Shown: positions 34,129 to 43,317 of the stretch, in pieces
Layout: each line of letters opens with the position of its first letter
Numbering within the stretch: the first letter of the stretch is position 1
Source of the DNA: Palsa-504 sp050011155
GTDB lineage: Bacteria; Actinomycetota; Actinomycetes; Streptosporangiales; Streptosporangiaceae
Length of the DNA stretch: 64,000 bases
Direction: 5' to 3'
Assembly (NCBI GenBank): GCA_050011155.1
Contig: JBEKJP010000002.1
Location: 1 to 64,000 of the forward strand
Program-made: the position numbers and the translations under genes
The notes under the pieces: model-generated
The model's database searches: none
What the model was told of the DNA's origin: nothing
The model's input: only the letters and a program-made list of their open reading frames with translations

Positions 34129-35277
34129 GTGCGTGATGCTGTAATCGCAGACGCTGTGCGTGCGCCCATCGGCCGCCGCCAGGGAACGCTCAGGGGAGTG
34201 CACCCGGTCGACCTGTCGGCGTCCGTGCTGACGGCGCTGGCAGCCAGGAACCAGCTCAGCCCGGAGTTGATCGAGGACATCGTCTGGGGCTGCGTCACTC
34301 AGATCGCCGACCAGTCGACGAACGTCGGCAGGCTGGCGGTGCTCGCGTCAGGCTGGCCCGAGGCGATCCCCGGTGTCACCCTCGACCGCGCCTGCGGGTC
34401 GAGCCAGCAGGCGGTGCATTTCGCCGCCGCCAGCGTCATCGCCGGCCACTACGATATCGTCGTGGCCGGCGGCGTGGAGTCGATGAGCCGGGTGCCGCTG
34501 GGCGCCGCGCGGGCCACGGGGGAGCCGTTCGGCCCCCGGGTGCGGGATCGCTACCAGCGGGACAGCTTCAGCCAGGGCCTGGGGGCCGAGGACATCGCCC
34601 GCCGCTGGGGCTTCTCCCGCACCCAGCTGGACGAATTCGCGCTCGAGTCGCATCGGAAGGCGGCGGCCGCGACCGACGGCGGCGCCTTCACCGGCCAGCT
34701 CGTCCCGGTCAGCGGCCCGGACGGCGAGCTCACCGCGGACGAGGGCATCCGGCGCGACACCTCACTGGGTAAACTGGCGGCGCTCAAGCCCGCCTTCCGC
34801 GACGACGGCGTCATCCACGCGGGCAACAGCTCGCAGATATCCGACGGCTGTGCCGCTCTGCTGATCACCACCAGCGAGCGGGCGGCCGAGCTCGGCCTGC
34901 GGCCGCTCGCACGGTTCCACTCCGGGGCGGTGACCGGCGACGATCCGGTGACGATGCTGACCGCGCCGATCCCGGCCACCGCGAAGGTACTCAAGCGGGC
35001 CGGCCTGACGATCGACGACATCGGCGTCTTCGAGGTCAACGAGGCGTTCGCGAGCGTCCCGCTGGCCTGGCAGGCGGAAACAGGGGCCGACCACGCCCGG
35101 CTCAACCCACTCGGCGGGGCGATCGCCGTCGGGCATCCACTCGGCGCGTCCGGCGCCATCTTGATGACCCGGATGCTGCACCATATGCGGGCCAGCGGGA
35201 TCCGCTACGGCTTGCAGACGATGTGCGAGGCCGGCGGCATGGCCAACGCGACCGTCGTCGAACTGCTGACCGACTGA
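34129..35277 (+). CDS. Thiolase (acetyl-CoA acetyltransferase)
   Basis: 382 residues from a GTG. The nucleophile is Cys89 in TLDRACGSSQQAVH. GGVESMSRVP, VFEVNEAFASVPLAW, the His motif LGGAIAVGHPLGASGA and the second Cys of GLQTMCEAGGMANAT complete the catalytic set. It should cleave 3-ketoacyl-CoA, the end of a beta-oxidation-type cycle fed by the neighbouring dehydrogenases. It is in a run SDR - thiolase - SDR with short gaps. Confidence 0.93.
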   Translation: MRDAVIADAVRAPIGRRQGTLRGVHPVDLSASVLTALAARNQLSPELIEDIVWGCVTQIADQSTNVGRLAVLASGWPEAIPGVTLDRACGSSQQAVHFAAASVIAGHYDIVVAGGVESMSRVPLGAARATGEPFGPRVRDRYQRDSFSQGLGAEDIARRWGFSRTQLDEFALESHRKAAAATDGGAFTGQLVPVSGPDGELTADEGIRRDTSLGKLAALKPAFRDDGVIHAGNSSQISDGCAALLITTSERAAELGLRPLARFHSGAVTGDDPVTMLTAPIPATAKVLKRAGLTIDDIGVFEVNEAFASVPLAWQAETGADHARLNPLGGAIAVGHPLGASGAILMTRMLHHMRASGIRYGLQTMCEAGGMANATVVELLTD

Positions 35278-35318
35278 CCGCTTCCGGGACACAACTTCGC
35301 ACCTTCGCAGGAGAAGCC

Positions 35319-36086
35319 GTGCAGCTCGATTCCATCTCTGCCCTGGTCACCGGCGGTTCGTCCGGGCTCGGCCTGGCCACCGTCCGCCGCCTGCTCGCAG
35401 CCGGCGCCAGGGTCGGCATCGCCGACCTGAACCCGCCGTCCGACGATGACCTCGCCGGGCTGGGCGCTGGCGTGATATACGCCAAAACCGACATCACCGA
35501 CGAGGCCGCGGTGAACGACGCGCTCGACGTCATTGAGTCCGCGCATGCCCCGCTGCGCGCGGTCGTCCATTGCGCGGGCCGGGGCGGTGACCGGGTCCGG
35601 ATCCTCGACAAGGACGGGAACCCCGGGTCGCTGGAGACCTTCGCCGAGGTCATCCGGGTGAACCTGGTCGGCACCTACAACGTGCTGCGGCTGGCCGCGG
35701 CGCGGATCGCCCGCACGGAGCCGGTAGCGGGAGAGCGCGGCGCCGTCGTGCTCACCGCGTCGGTCGCCGCCTTCGACGGACAGATCGGCCAGACGTCCTA
35801 CACCGCCACCAAGGCAGGCGTGCATGGCATCACCCTGGTCGCCGCCCGTGACCTGGCCAGCAGGCAGATCCGGGTCAACACGATCGCACCCGGCGTGTTC
35901 GACACTCCCATGCTGGCCCGGCTGCGGCCGGACATCCGTGCGGCGCTCGAGGCGAGCGTGCCGCACCCCAGCCGCCTAGGAGCGCCCGACGATTACGCCC
36001 GCATGGCGATCAGCCTGCTGGAGAACTCCTACGTCAACGGCGAGACGATCCGCCTCGATGGCGCGATCCGGATGCCTCCGCGCTAG
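35319..36086 (+). CDS. SDR, 3-hydroxyacyl-CoA dehydrogenase type II (HSD10)-like
   Basis: 255 residues from the GTG at 35319 behind CAGGAGAA. SALVTGGSSGLGLATVRRLL, VVHCAGRGGDRVRILDKDGN, QTSYTATKAGVHGITLVAAR and APGVFDTPMLARL fit the HSD10/type II 3-hydroxyacyl-CoA dehydrogenases. The C-terminal NSYVNGETIRLDGAIRMPPR is almost the same as in the SDR at 55285-56064, so the two are paralogues. It probably supplies the 3-ketoacyl-CoA for the thiolase. Confidence 0.9.
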   Translation: MQLDSISALVTGGSSGLGLATVRRLLAAGARVGIADLNPPSDDDLAGLGAGVIYAKTDITDEAAVNDALDVIESAHAPLRAVVHCAGRGGDRVRILDKDGNPGSLETFAEVIRVNLVGTYNVLRLAAARIARTEPVAGERGAVVLTASVAAFDGQIGQTSYTATKAGVHGITLVAARDLASRQIRVNTIAPGVFDTPMLARLRPDIRAALEASVPHPSRLGAPDDYARMAISLLENSYVNGETIRLDGAIRMPPR

Positions 36087-36179
36087 TGGTCGGCGGCGGA
36101 GTTACGCTAGCTGTCGACCACGTTCGCCTGTCAGGCCGGTTCATGCTGACCGTCCGGTCTGATTCTTTGAATAGATAGC

Positions 36180-36191
36180 TTATTTAACTAA
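36180..36191 (-). promoter_or_regulatory. TTAGTTAAATAA motif (reverse strand), right flank of the 33-36 kb gene group
   Basis: Forward reading TTATTTAACTAA. It mirrors the element at 33057-33068 and sits downstream of the SDR and upstream of the small hypothetical gene's terminator side. The surroundings (GAATAGATAGC) are also AT-rich. Confidence 0.4.
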
Positions 36192-36222
36192 ATGTGCAGA
36201 TAAGATCCAGGCGAAGCGGCAC

Positions 36223-36519
36223 TCAAGTTGGCCGCCGCGGCGGCGCATCGGTGCCGTCCCGGCGTGGAGGCGTGTAGTCGAGGAAGCCTTTTTCTCCAGG
36301 ACTGGCGTCCGCCTGCCGGGTGTTGCGGTCGAGCGCGTCGGTCAGGGCGCTCAGCCGGGTCTCGAGCGCGGCCCGGTGTTCCGGGGCCCGGTTTTCCCGC
36401 AGGGCCTCCTCGGTGCGCGTGATCTCCGTGCGCAGGCGGATGGTGGACTCGCTGTATGTCAGCAGGTCGTGGTCATCCTCGTCGCGGCCCAGATTGTCGT
36501 GGGCCTGCTCATCCCCCAT
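36223..36519 (-). CDS. Small conserved actinomycete protein, coiled coil
   Basis: 98 residues from the ATG at 36519 behind GGAGGAGG; a longer frame begins at 36561 without RBS support. It reads GDEQAHDNLGRDEDDHDLLT then a heptad-like helix (STIRLRTEITRTEEALRENR, ALETRLSALTDALDRNTRQA) and a charged Pro-rich tail. No enzyme motif is seen. Similar acidic-start coiled-coil proteins accompany acyl-CoA genes in actinomycetes, but their role is unknown. Confidence 0.75.
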   Translation of the reverse strand: MGDEQAHDNLGRDEDDHDLLTYSESTIRLRTEITRTEEALRENRAPEHRAALETRLSALTDALDRNTRQADASPGEKGFLDYTPPRRDGTDAPPRRPT

Positions 36520-36547
36520 AGGTACCTCCTCCGGCTGCCCCGTGTCT

Positions 36548-36576
36548 TTACGAGATAGCACATTAGGTTATATGAT
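36548..36576 (+). promoter_or_regulatory. Candidate promoter for the amidohydrolase operon
   Basis: A TATGAT -10 (36571-36576) follows a weak TTACGA -35 (36548-36553) at 17-bp spacing. It overlaps the start of the divergent small gene. GGTTATATGATAGACC around the -10 is also a partial dyad and may bind a regulator. Confidence 0.4.
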
Positions 36577-36609
36577 AGACCTCACTGTGCGAAGGTGAAG
36601 GATGGAACG

Positions 36610-37830
36610 ATGCCGCTCCAGGATCACATGCAGATCATCTCGGTAGACGACCATCTCATCGAGCATCCCCGTGTGTTCTCCGACCGGCTCCCCGCCAAGC
36701 ACCTCGCGGCCGGGCCGCGCATCGTCGAAGACGAGAAGGGGCGGCACATCTGGCACTTCGAGGACAAGATCTTCCCCTATATCGGCCTGAACGCGGTCGC
36801 CGGCAAGTCGCCCGAGCAGTACGGCATGGAGCCGCTACGCTTCGAGGACATGATTCCGGGCTGCTACGACCCGGCCGAGCGGATCAAGGACATGGACGTC
36901 GACGGGGTTCAGGCGGCCTGCTGCTTCCCCTCGTTCCCCGGATTCGGCGGCCGCGTCTTCCTGAACGCCGCCGACAAGGAGCTGGCGCTCTCCTGCCTGC
37001 GAGCGTGGAATGACTTCAGCATCGACGAGTGGTCCGCCACCGACCCGTCCCGGTACGTGCCGCTGGCGCTGCTGCCGCTGTGGGACGTCGAGCAGTCCGT
37101 GGCCGAACTGAAGCGGGTCGCCGCCAAGGGCGCGCGGCTCGTCTCCTTCCCCGACAGCCCGGTACCGCTCGGCCTGCCGTCATTCCACAGTGATCACTGG
37201 GGCTCGCTCTGGGACACGTTCGAGGAGACCGGCGTCGTGGTCGCCCTGCATTTCGGGTCAGGCAGCTTCGTGCCCGGGTTCGGCGCCTCGGCCAAGCAGC
37301 TGTCGCCGAACTACCAGGGCGGTGAGTTCCAGTCGGTGTCGCTGCGCACCGGCAAGGACGCGGTAAAGGACGACGACGCGCCGACGGTCACCTCGTTCGC
37401 CGTATACGCCACCAACCTGATGTGGACCGCATCCGACCTGGTCTTCTCCGGGCAGCTGCAGAAGCACCCGCGGCTGGCGTTCATGCTCGCAGAAGGCGGC
37501 ATCGGCTGGTTTCCCTATATCTGGGAGCGGATGGACCAGGTGTGGGAGCGGCACCGCTACTACCAGCCGATCGACTTCGATGCCAGGCCGAGCGACCTGT
37601 TCAAGAAGCATTTCTGGGGCTGCTACATCCAGGACGAGTTCGGCATCAAGAACCGTCACGAGATCGGCATCGACCGCATCTGCGTCGAGATCGACTACCC
37701 GCACTCTGACAGCAACTGGCCCAACAGCCGCAAGGGGATCGCCACATCGCTGGCCGATGTGCCCGATGACGAGGCGCACCGGATCGTCGAGCTCAATGCC
37801 CGTGACGTCCTCAACTTCCCCCGTTCCTGA
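36610..37830 (+). CDS. Amidohydrolase (ACMSD-like metal-dependent hydrolase), divergent copy
   Basis: 406 residues from the ATG at 36610 behind GAAGGATGG; an in-frame GTG at 36595 is possible. The metal start is MQIISVDDHLIEHP (D-x-H as in the other two copies). MDVDGVQAACCFPSFPGFGG, VALHFGSGS, LAEGGIGWFPYIWERMDQVW and the metal Asp of IDYPHSDSNWPNSRKG follow. It is related to but clearly different from the pair at 15.7 and 48.1 kb. It overlaps the DUF35-thiolase gene by 35 bp, so the two are coupled, as in clusters that release CoA esters from ring cleavage. Confidence 0.9.
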   Translation: MPLQDHMQIISVDDHLIEHPRVFSDRLPAKHLAAGPRIVEDEKGRHIWHFEDKIFPYIGLNAVAGKSPEQYGMEPLRFEDMIPGCYDPAERIKDMDVDGVQAACCFPSFPGFGGRVFLNAADKELALSCLRAWNDFSIDEWSATDPSRYVPLALLPLWDVEQSVAELKRVAAKGARLVSFPDSPVPLGLPSFHSDHWGSLWDTFEETGVVVALHFGSGSFVPGFGASAKQLSPNYQGGEFQSVSLRTGKDAVKDDDAPTVTSFAVYATNLMWTASDLVFSGQLQKHPRLAFMLAEGGIGWFPYIWERMDQVWERHRYYQPIDFDARPSDLFKKHFWGCYIQDEFGIKNRHEIGIDRICVEIDYPHSDSNWPNSRKGIATSLADVPDDEAHRIVELNARDVLNFPRS

Positions 37831-39481
37831 GCGACCTGCCGTCCAGCGCCCGCTTCCCCAGCCCACGCTCGCCAGCGCCGGATTCTGGACAGCGGGCAGC
37901 GACGGGACGCTGCGCATCGCGCGCTGCGCGGATTGCGATGCTTATACCCATCCGCCGATGCCGTGCTGCCGGTCCTGCCGCGGCCGCCACCTCACCCTGA
38001 CCTCGGTCTCCGGGCGGGGCGTGGTGGCCGGGTTCACCGTCAACCACCAGCAATGGCTGGCGGACTTCCCGCCGCCGTACGTCATCGCGGTGGTGGCGCT
38101 GGAGGAAGACGACGGCGTACGCCTCACCTCCAACATCGTCAACTGCCCGGCCGCCGATGTACGCATCGGGATGGCGGTCCGGGTGCTGTTCGAGAAGGCC
38201 GGCGACGTGTACGTGCCGCTGTTCGAGCCCGATCCTGACCGGGCGGGGCAGGCCCTCGCGATCCCGGCCGACCGTGAAGTCGGCCCCCCCCGCCCCTGGG
38301 CCTCGGCCGTCAAGTTCGAGGAACGGGTGGCGCTGACTGGGGTCGGCCAGTCCGCCGTCGGCCGCAGGCTCATGGTGGACCCGCTGCGGCTGGCCGTGGA
38401 CGCCTGCCTGGCGGCGGTCGAGGACGCCGGGCTCACCCTAGACGAGATCGACGGGCTGTCCACCTACCCGAGCCGGATGGGATCGCCCGGCTTCTCTGAG
38501 GGCGGCATCGGCCCGCTCACCGAGGCGCTGCAGCTGAAGCCGACCTGGATCAACGGGGCGGGAGACACCCCCGGGCAGAGCGGGGCGATCGTCGCCGCCA
38601 TGCTCGCGGTCGCGGCTGGCCTCTGCCGCCACGTGCTGTGCTTCCGCACCCTGTGGGAATCCTCGTTCGCGGCTCTGGTGCGGGACGGGACATGGGAGCA
38701 GCCGCCTGCCCGCGCGACCGGGATGACAGAGTACCTGGCGCCGTTCGGCGCGATGTCGGCGGCCAACTGGATCGCCATCCAGGCATCCCACTACTTCCAC
38801 CGCTACGGCGGCGACCGCGGGCTGCTCGGCTGGGTCGCCGTCAACGCGCGCGCCAACGCCGCCCGCAACCCGGAAGCGGTCTACCGCGAGCCGTTCACTA
38901 TCGACGACTACTTTGCCGCCCGCATGGTGACCACCCCGTTCGGGCTCTACGACTGCGACGTACCGGTCGACGGCGCCGTCGCGGTGGTCGTCTCCGCCAT
39001 CGAGACCGCCGCCGACCGGCCGCGGCCGCCGGTGCTGGTCGAGGCCGTCGGCACGCAGATCCTGGAACGGCTGAGCTGGGATCAGGACACGCTGTCGCAC
39101 GAGCCGCAGACCAAGGGACCGTCCCGTCATCTGTGGAGCCGGACCAGCCTGCGCCATGACGATGTGGATCTCGCGCTGCTGTACGACGGGTTCACCTTCA
39201 ACGCGGTCTCCTGGCTGGAGTCGCTCGGGTTCTGCGAGCCGGGCGGCGCCCGCGACTTCATCGACGAAGGTCGCGGCATCGCCCTCGGCGGTCGCCTGCC
39301 GATGAACCCGCACGGCGGTCAGCTATCGGCGGGCCGCCTGCACGGCTTCGGGCATGTCAGGGAAGCGATGCTGCAGCTGCGCGGCGAGGCGGCTGGCCGC
39401 CAGGTTCCGGTCGCCCGCACCGCGGTGGTGACCACAGGGGGCGGTGCGCCCGGTGGCGCACTGCTGTTGCGGCGTCCCTAG
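37796..39481 (+). CDS. DUF35 OB-fold/zinc-ribbon fused to a thiolase-like domain
   Basis: 561 residues from an ATG at 37796 (a GTG at 37802 also fits), overlapping the amidohydrolase. An N-terminal zinc ribbon RCADCDAYTHPPMPCCRSC and an OB-fold (VSGRGVVAGFTVNHQQWLAD to VYVPLFEPD) make a DUF35 module of about 150 residues. A Pro-rich link leads to VALTGVGQSAVGRRL and a thiolase-superfamily domain of the lipid-transfer-protein (ltp2) type, with LLYDGFTFNAVSWLESLGF and NPHGGQLSAGRLHGFGHVRE. In steroid catabolism DUF35 proteins and ltp2 aldolases form complexes; here both are one chain. A run of eight C (38284-38291) sits in the link and could shift the frame. Confidence 0.88.
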   Translation: MPVTSSTSPVPERPAVQRPLPQPTLASAGFWTAGSDGTLRIARCADCDAYTHPPMPCCRSCRGRHLTLTSVSGRGVVAGFTVNHQQWLADFPPPYVIAVVALEEDDGVRLTSNIVNCPAADVRIGMAVRVLFEKAGDVYVPLFEPDPDRAGQALAIPADREVGPPRPWASAVKFEERVALTGVGQSAVGRRLMVDPLRLAVDACLAAVEDAGLTLDEIDGLSTYPSRMGSPGFSEGGIGPLTEALQLKPTWINGAGDTPGQSGAIVAAMLAVAAGLCRHVLCFRTLWESSFAALVRDGTWEQPPARATGMTEYLAPFGAMSAANWIAIQASHYFHRYGGDRGLLGWVAVNARANAARNPEAVYREPFTIDDYFAARMVTTPFGLYDCDVPVDGAVAVVVSAIETAADRPRPPVLVEAVGTQILERLSWDQDTLSHEPQTKGPSRHLWSRTSLRHDDVDLALLYDGFTFNAVSWLESLGFCEPGGARDFIDEGRGIALGGRLPMNPHGGQLSAGRLHGFGHVREAMLQLRGEAAGRQVPVARTAVVTTGGGAPGGALLLRRP

Positions 39482-39508
39482 CGACGCAGAGCGAGGAAAG
39501 GACAACTG

Positions 39509-40741
39509 ATGCTGCAGCCGATGCGGGGTGTGCGCGTCCTCGAGGTGGCCCAGTTCACCTTCGTGCCCGCGGCGGGCGCGGTCCTGGCGGACTGGGGCGC
39601 CGAGGTGATCAAGGTTGAGCACGCCGAGCGGGGCGACGGGCAGCGTGGCTTGACCACCGTTCTCGGCGTGGACGCGATCATGAAGGGAAGCCGGTTCACC
39701 CCGATCTTCGAGGGACCCAACCGGGGCAAGCGCAGCGTCGGCCTCTCCCTGGAGGTGCCCGCGGCCCGAGAGGTGCTGGACGAGCTGATCAAGCGCAGTG
39801 ACGTCTTCCTCACCAACTTCCTGCCGGAGGCGCGGGCCAAGCTGCGCATCGAGGCCGAGGACATCCGCAAGGTCAACCCGGACATCATCTACGTGCGAGG
39901 ATCCGGCTTCGGCGCGCGCGGCCCCGAGGCGAACAAGGGCGGCTACGACATGACCGCTTTCTGGGCGCGGGGCGGCAGCGGGGCCGGAGCCACGCCGGCC
40001 GGCGCGGACCGCCTGTCCCCGATGCCGGCCGGCGGGTACGGCGACAACATCGGCGGGATGACCATCGCGGGCGGCATCGCCGCCGCGCTCTACGCCCGCG
40101 CCACCACCGGTGAGACCTCCGTCATCGACGTCTCGCTGCTCGGCGTAGGCGCCTGGGCTACGCAGTTCACCGCGAACCTGGCTCTGCAGGCCGGGGGAGT
40201 GCCGCCGCGGCCCCCGGTGCCGCGGCACGGCTCGGCCAGGAATCCGCTGGTCGGTCCGTACCGTACGGCGGACGACCGGTGGATCCTGTTCTCGATGCTG
40301 CAGCCCGGACGCTACTGGCCCGAGTTCTGCGCGGTGAGCGGCCACCCCGAGCTCGCTGCCGACGAACGGTTCAGCACGGCCGAGAAGCTGATGGCCAACG
40401 CTCCGGCGGCGGGCGAGCTGGTGGCGGCCATCATCGCGGAGAAGACCCTCGGCGCGTGGCTGGAAATCCTGGCCGACATCGAGGGCCAGTGGGCCACTGT
40501 GCAGGACTCCTGGGGTGTCGCCAACGACGTGTCGCTGCGGGCGAACGGCATGATCGTCGGCTTCGACGATGCCGACGGCATCCGCCGCGAGCTGATCGCC
40601 AGCCCGGTCCAGTTCGACGAAACCCCGGCTACCCTGCGGCGCGGTCCGCTGTTCGCCGAGCACACCGACGAGGTTCTGCGTGAGCTGGGGCTTGGCGACG
40701 AGCAGCTGATCGAGTTGAAGATATCCGGCGCGATCACCTGA
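39509..40741 (+). CDS. CaiB/BaiF (family III) CoA-transferase, second copy
   Basis: 410 residues behind GAGGAAAGGA. It begins MRGVRVLEVAQFTFVPAAGA and ADWGAEVIKVEHAERGDG, has NRGKRSVGLSLEVPAAREVL and VNPDIIYVRGSGFGARGPEA. The catalytic Asp is expected around GYDMTAFWARGGS, one step earlier than in some members. Compared with the first copy the sequence is quite different, so it acts on another acid. It follows the thiolase fusion by 27 bp and is presumably co-transcribed. Confidence 0.9.
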   Translation: MLQPMRGVRVLEVAQFTFVPAAGAVLADWGAEVIKVEHAERGDGQRGLTTVLGVDAIMKGSRFTPIFEGPNRGKRSVGLSLEVPAAREVLDELIKRSDVFLTNFLPEARAKLRIEAEDIRKVNPDIIYVRGSGFGARGPEANKGGYDMTAFWARGGSGAGATPAGADRLSPMPAGGYGDNIGGMTIAGGIAAALYARATTGETSVIDVSLLGVGAWATQFTANLALQAGGVPPRPPVPRHGSARNPLVGPYRTADDRWILFSMLQPGRYWPEFCAVSGHPELAADERFSTAEKLMANAPAAGELVAAIIAEKTLGAWLEILADIEGQWATVQDSWGVANDVSLRANGMIVGFDDADGIRRELIASPVQFDETPATLRRGPLFAEHTDEVLRELGLGDEQLIELKISGAIT

Positions 40742-40796
40742 GCGGGGCAGGAACTCTCGGCAGGCCCGTCGGCTGCGCACTCCCGAGGAGGACGCT

Positions 40797-41216
40797 ATGT
40801 ACGAGCCCCATTTCCACGTTGGCATCCTGGTCAAGGACATCGAGGCCGCCGCGGCCGACTTCACCGCCCTGCTCGGGGTGAAGTTCGAGCCGGTGCACGG
40901 CCAGCAGGTCGGCACCGGCGAGACGGTCCGGCTGTGCTACTCGCTGCAGGGACCGCCTTATCTCGAGCTGATGGAGATGACCGGGTCGGGCATCTGGTCG
41001 CCGGACCAGGGGGAAGGGCTGCATCACGTCGGAGTCTCAGACCCGGGCGTTCCCAGTCGCTGCGCCGCGTTCGGCGAGGTGGACGTGATCACCCCGGGAA
41101 GTGACGGGTCGCCGCTGGTGGCCATGACCCGGCCAAGCGCACTGCACGGTGTGCGGGTCGAGTATCTGGACGCGAACGTCGCGGCCCAGTTCCTGGGATA
41201 TCTGCGGAGCCGGTGA
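40797..41216 (+). CDS. VOC family (glyoxalase-like) protein
   Basis: 139 residues behind GAGGAGGA. A single VOC domain: HFHVGILVKDIEAAAADFTA with the first His ligand, YLELMEMTGSGIWSP with the Glu, and LHHVGVSDPG with the second His. It resembles methylmalonyl-CoA epimerase-like or lactoylglutathione-lyase-like proteins. It is the last gene of the amidohydrolase unit. The substrate is unknown. Confidence 0.85.
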   Translation: MYEPHFHVGILVKDIEAAAADFTALLGVKFEPVHGQQVGTGETVRLCYSLQGPPYLELMEMTGSGIWSPDQGEGLHHVGVSDPGVPSRCAAFGEVDVITPGSDGSPLVAMTRPSALHGVRVEYLDANVAAQFLGYLRSR

Positions 41217-41460
41217 CGGTCGGGGCCCCGGATCCGTCTTCGGACCTGAGCCGCCGTCCGGTCTGTGACCGGGCGGAATCCGTCTCGCGATGGCTGGCTG
41301 CGCTCTTGACATCCCCGTTCCGCAGGTTAGTCTTTAACAGAATACTGATTGATCTGATTTGACTGAGATGACTTAAAAGAGCAGCGTGATGCGGTCCTGC
41401 TGCTCACTCGGGCGAGTAACTCCGCGGGATGCTGCGGGGACCGTTACAGGAGGTGCAGGC

Positions 41461-42321
41461 ATGCCAGCACATCTGGCCCGAGGCGCGACGGCTACGTCGG
41501 TCGTGTCCCTCACCGCGAGCGACCGATCTCGGATACCCGCGACGCGGGGGCCCGGCGGAGGCCGGCCTGACCCTGAGCACACCGTCCTCGGGCGCAGCGC
41601 CACCATCATGGAGGCGTTCAACGGCAGTCGGCGGGTGCTGAGCCTTAGTGACCTCAATCGACACACGCGGCTGCCGAAGTCCACCCTGCACCGCCTGCTC
41701 GAGCAGCTGTGCCAGGTTGGCTGGCTGGAGCGCGATCACGGCGGATATCGCGTCGGCATGAGGATGTTCGAGCTCGGAACCCTCGCGGTCGACGGCAACC
41801 GGCTCCATGAAGCCGCGTTCCCCCGCCTCCAGGCACTGGCGGCCAAGACCGGCCTGGCCGCGCAGCTCGCCGTCCTCGACCAGGCCGACGTGGTGTACCT
41901 GGAACGCATCGTGGTGGGGGCAGTCAGGCTGCCGACCCGGCGCGGCGGGCGCAAGCCCGCCTATTGCACCGCGCTCGGCAAGGCGATGGCGGCCTATGAC
42001 GACGACGCCATGCACGCGGTGCTCTCCGCGCCGATGCCGAGGAAGACGGCAAAGACGATCACGGAGCCAGCCGCGCTCTGGGCGGAGCTCAAGCACGTCC
42101 GCGAGGCCGGAGTGGCGTTCGACCGCGGTGAGGCCTACACGGAGCTGGTCTGCGTGGCCGCGCCGATCCGCGGCTCCGGCCGTGCGGTCGGCGCGATATC
42201 CGTCACCGGCCCGGTCGGCCGGATGCACTGGGGCGCAGTGACCGAAGCCGTGCGCGACGCGGCCGCCGCGACCTGGAACGCGAACCTCAGCCTCACGGCT
42301 GCCACGGCCACCCGGCTGTAA
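41461..42321 (+). CDS. IclR-family transcriptional regulator
   Basis: 286 residues from the ATG at 41461 with a perfect AGGAGGTG 7 bp upstream. An unusual Pro/Arg/Gly-rich N-tail of about 35 residues precedes the winged helix (VLGRSATIMEAFNGSRRVLS, LSDLNRHTRLPKSTLHRLLE), then the IclR effector domain (GMRMFELGTLAVDGNRLHEA, VYLERIVVGAVRLPTRRGGR, PAYCTALGKAMAA, GAISVTGPVGRM). It probably controls the amidohydrolase unit upstream or the SDR/ALDH genes downstream through the AT-rich sites at 41330-41380 and 43310-43335. Confidence 0.9.
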   Translation: MPAHLARGATATSVVSLTASDRSRIPATRGPGGGRPDPEHTVLGRSATIMEAFNGSRRVLSLSDLNRHTRLPKSTLHRLLEQLCQVGWLERDHGGYRVGMRMFELGTLAVDGNRLHEAAFPRLQALAAKTGLAAQLAVLDQADVVYLERIVVGAVRLPTRRGGRKPAYCTALGKAMAAYDDDAMHAVLSAPMPRKTAKTITEPAALWAELKHVREAGVAFDRGEAYTELVCVAAPIRGSGRAVGAISVTGPVGRMHWGAVTEAVRDAAAATWNANLSLTAATATRL

Positions 42322-42388
42322 CCGCCGGGCCCGCCGCGCGACGACGGGCAGCCGGCGGCCTTGCGGCCTTCTTCCGCGTTCCCTCCGG

Positions 42389-43288
42389 TCAGCCGTCAAT
42401 GCCGAGGCCGAGCGCCGCCAGTTCGCGCTCGGCGAAGAAGACCCGGCCGGTGTATTCGAGCGGGTTCTCGCACGCCGCGAAGTAGGCCAGGACGCGGGCG
42501 GGGACATCCATCGAGATCATCTTGGTGTCGTGCCTGTTCCCGAGTTCGGTGTTGGCTTCAGCGCTCTCGGTTGCCACCCACCCGGGCATGACGCTCATGA
42601 CGAACACGTTCTTGGCCACCAGTTGCGGCGCGATGATGTTGGAGAGCCGGTCGAGCGCTCGCTTACTGGAAAAGTAGGCTGGCGACCACAGGGCGGGGAT
42701 GTCCATGCTGGCCCCGGGCGCCGGGATTCCCCCGGTGCTGTCGCCGGAGTAGTACTTGATGCTGGACGCGGGAGCCGGTTCCTCCACCAGGCGGTGCGCT
42801 TCCGCGCTGCCGGTGGTGACGTTGAGGATCCGGCCGCCGCTGCGGGCTTGCATGGCCGGCACCGCCAGCTGCATCAGAGTGAACGGCGCGTGCACGTTGA
42901 CCGCGTAGTGGTGCAGCCAGTCCGCCCGGGGCATCTCGAGCAGCGGCGCCGACCAGTTGTAGCCGACGGTCACGGCGGCGTTGTTGACCAGGATGTCGAT
43001 GCCGCCGAACCGGTCGACGGCTGAGTGGACGATCTTCTCCAGGTCGTCCTCCCTCGACAGGTCAGCGGCGACCGCGATCGCCTCGGCGCCGAGGGACTCG
43101 ATCTCCTTGACCGTCTGGCCAATGGTGCCGGGCAGCTCGCTGCCGGACGTCTCCACCGTGCGAGCAGTGATAACGAGCCGCGCCCCGCGGCGAGCCAGCG
43201 CCAGCGCCGTGCGCTTGCCGATGCCGCGGCTGGAGCCGGTGACGATCGCAACCCGGCCGGACAGGTCTGCTTCCTTCTGGCGTTCCAC
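42389..43288 (-). CDS. SDR family oxidoreductase
   Basis: 299 residues from the GTG at 43288 behind AGGAGAG; a longer frame starts at 43315. DLSGRVAIVTGSSRGIGKRT, DILVNNAAVTVGYNW (NNAA for NNAG), YFSSKRALDRLSNII and VMPGWVATESAEANT follow. It contains an insertion near 170-200 (ASSIKYYSGDSTGGIPAPGA) not usual in FabG-like enzymes. It is divergent from the aldehyde dehydrogenase stub and shares its upstream operator-like dyad. Confidence 0.88.
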   Translation of the reverse strand: MERQKEADLSGRVAIVTGSSRGIGKRTALALARRGARLVITARTVETSGSELPGTIGQTVKEIESLGAEAIAVAADLSREDDLEKIVHSAVDRFGGIDILVNNAAVTVGYNWSAPLLEMPRADWLHHYAVNVHAPFTLMQLAVPAMQARSGGRILNVTTGSAEAHRLVEEPAPASSIKYYSGDSTGGIPAPGASMDIPALWSPAYFSSKRALDRLSNIIAPQLVAKNVFVMSVMPGWVATESAEANTELGNRHDTKMISMDVPARVLAYFAACENPLEYTGRVFFAERELAALGLGIDG

Positions 43289-43317
43289 GAACTCTCCTAG
43301 GGCACAGGGTGACAAAT

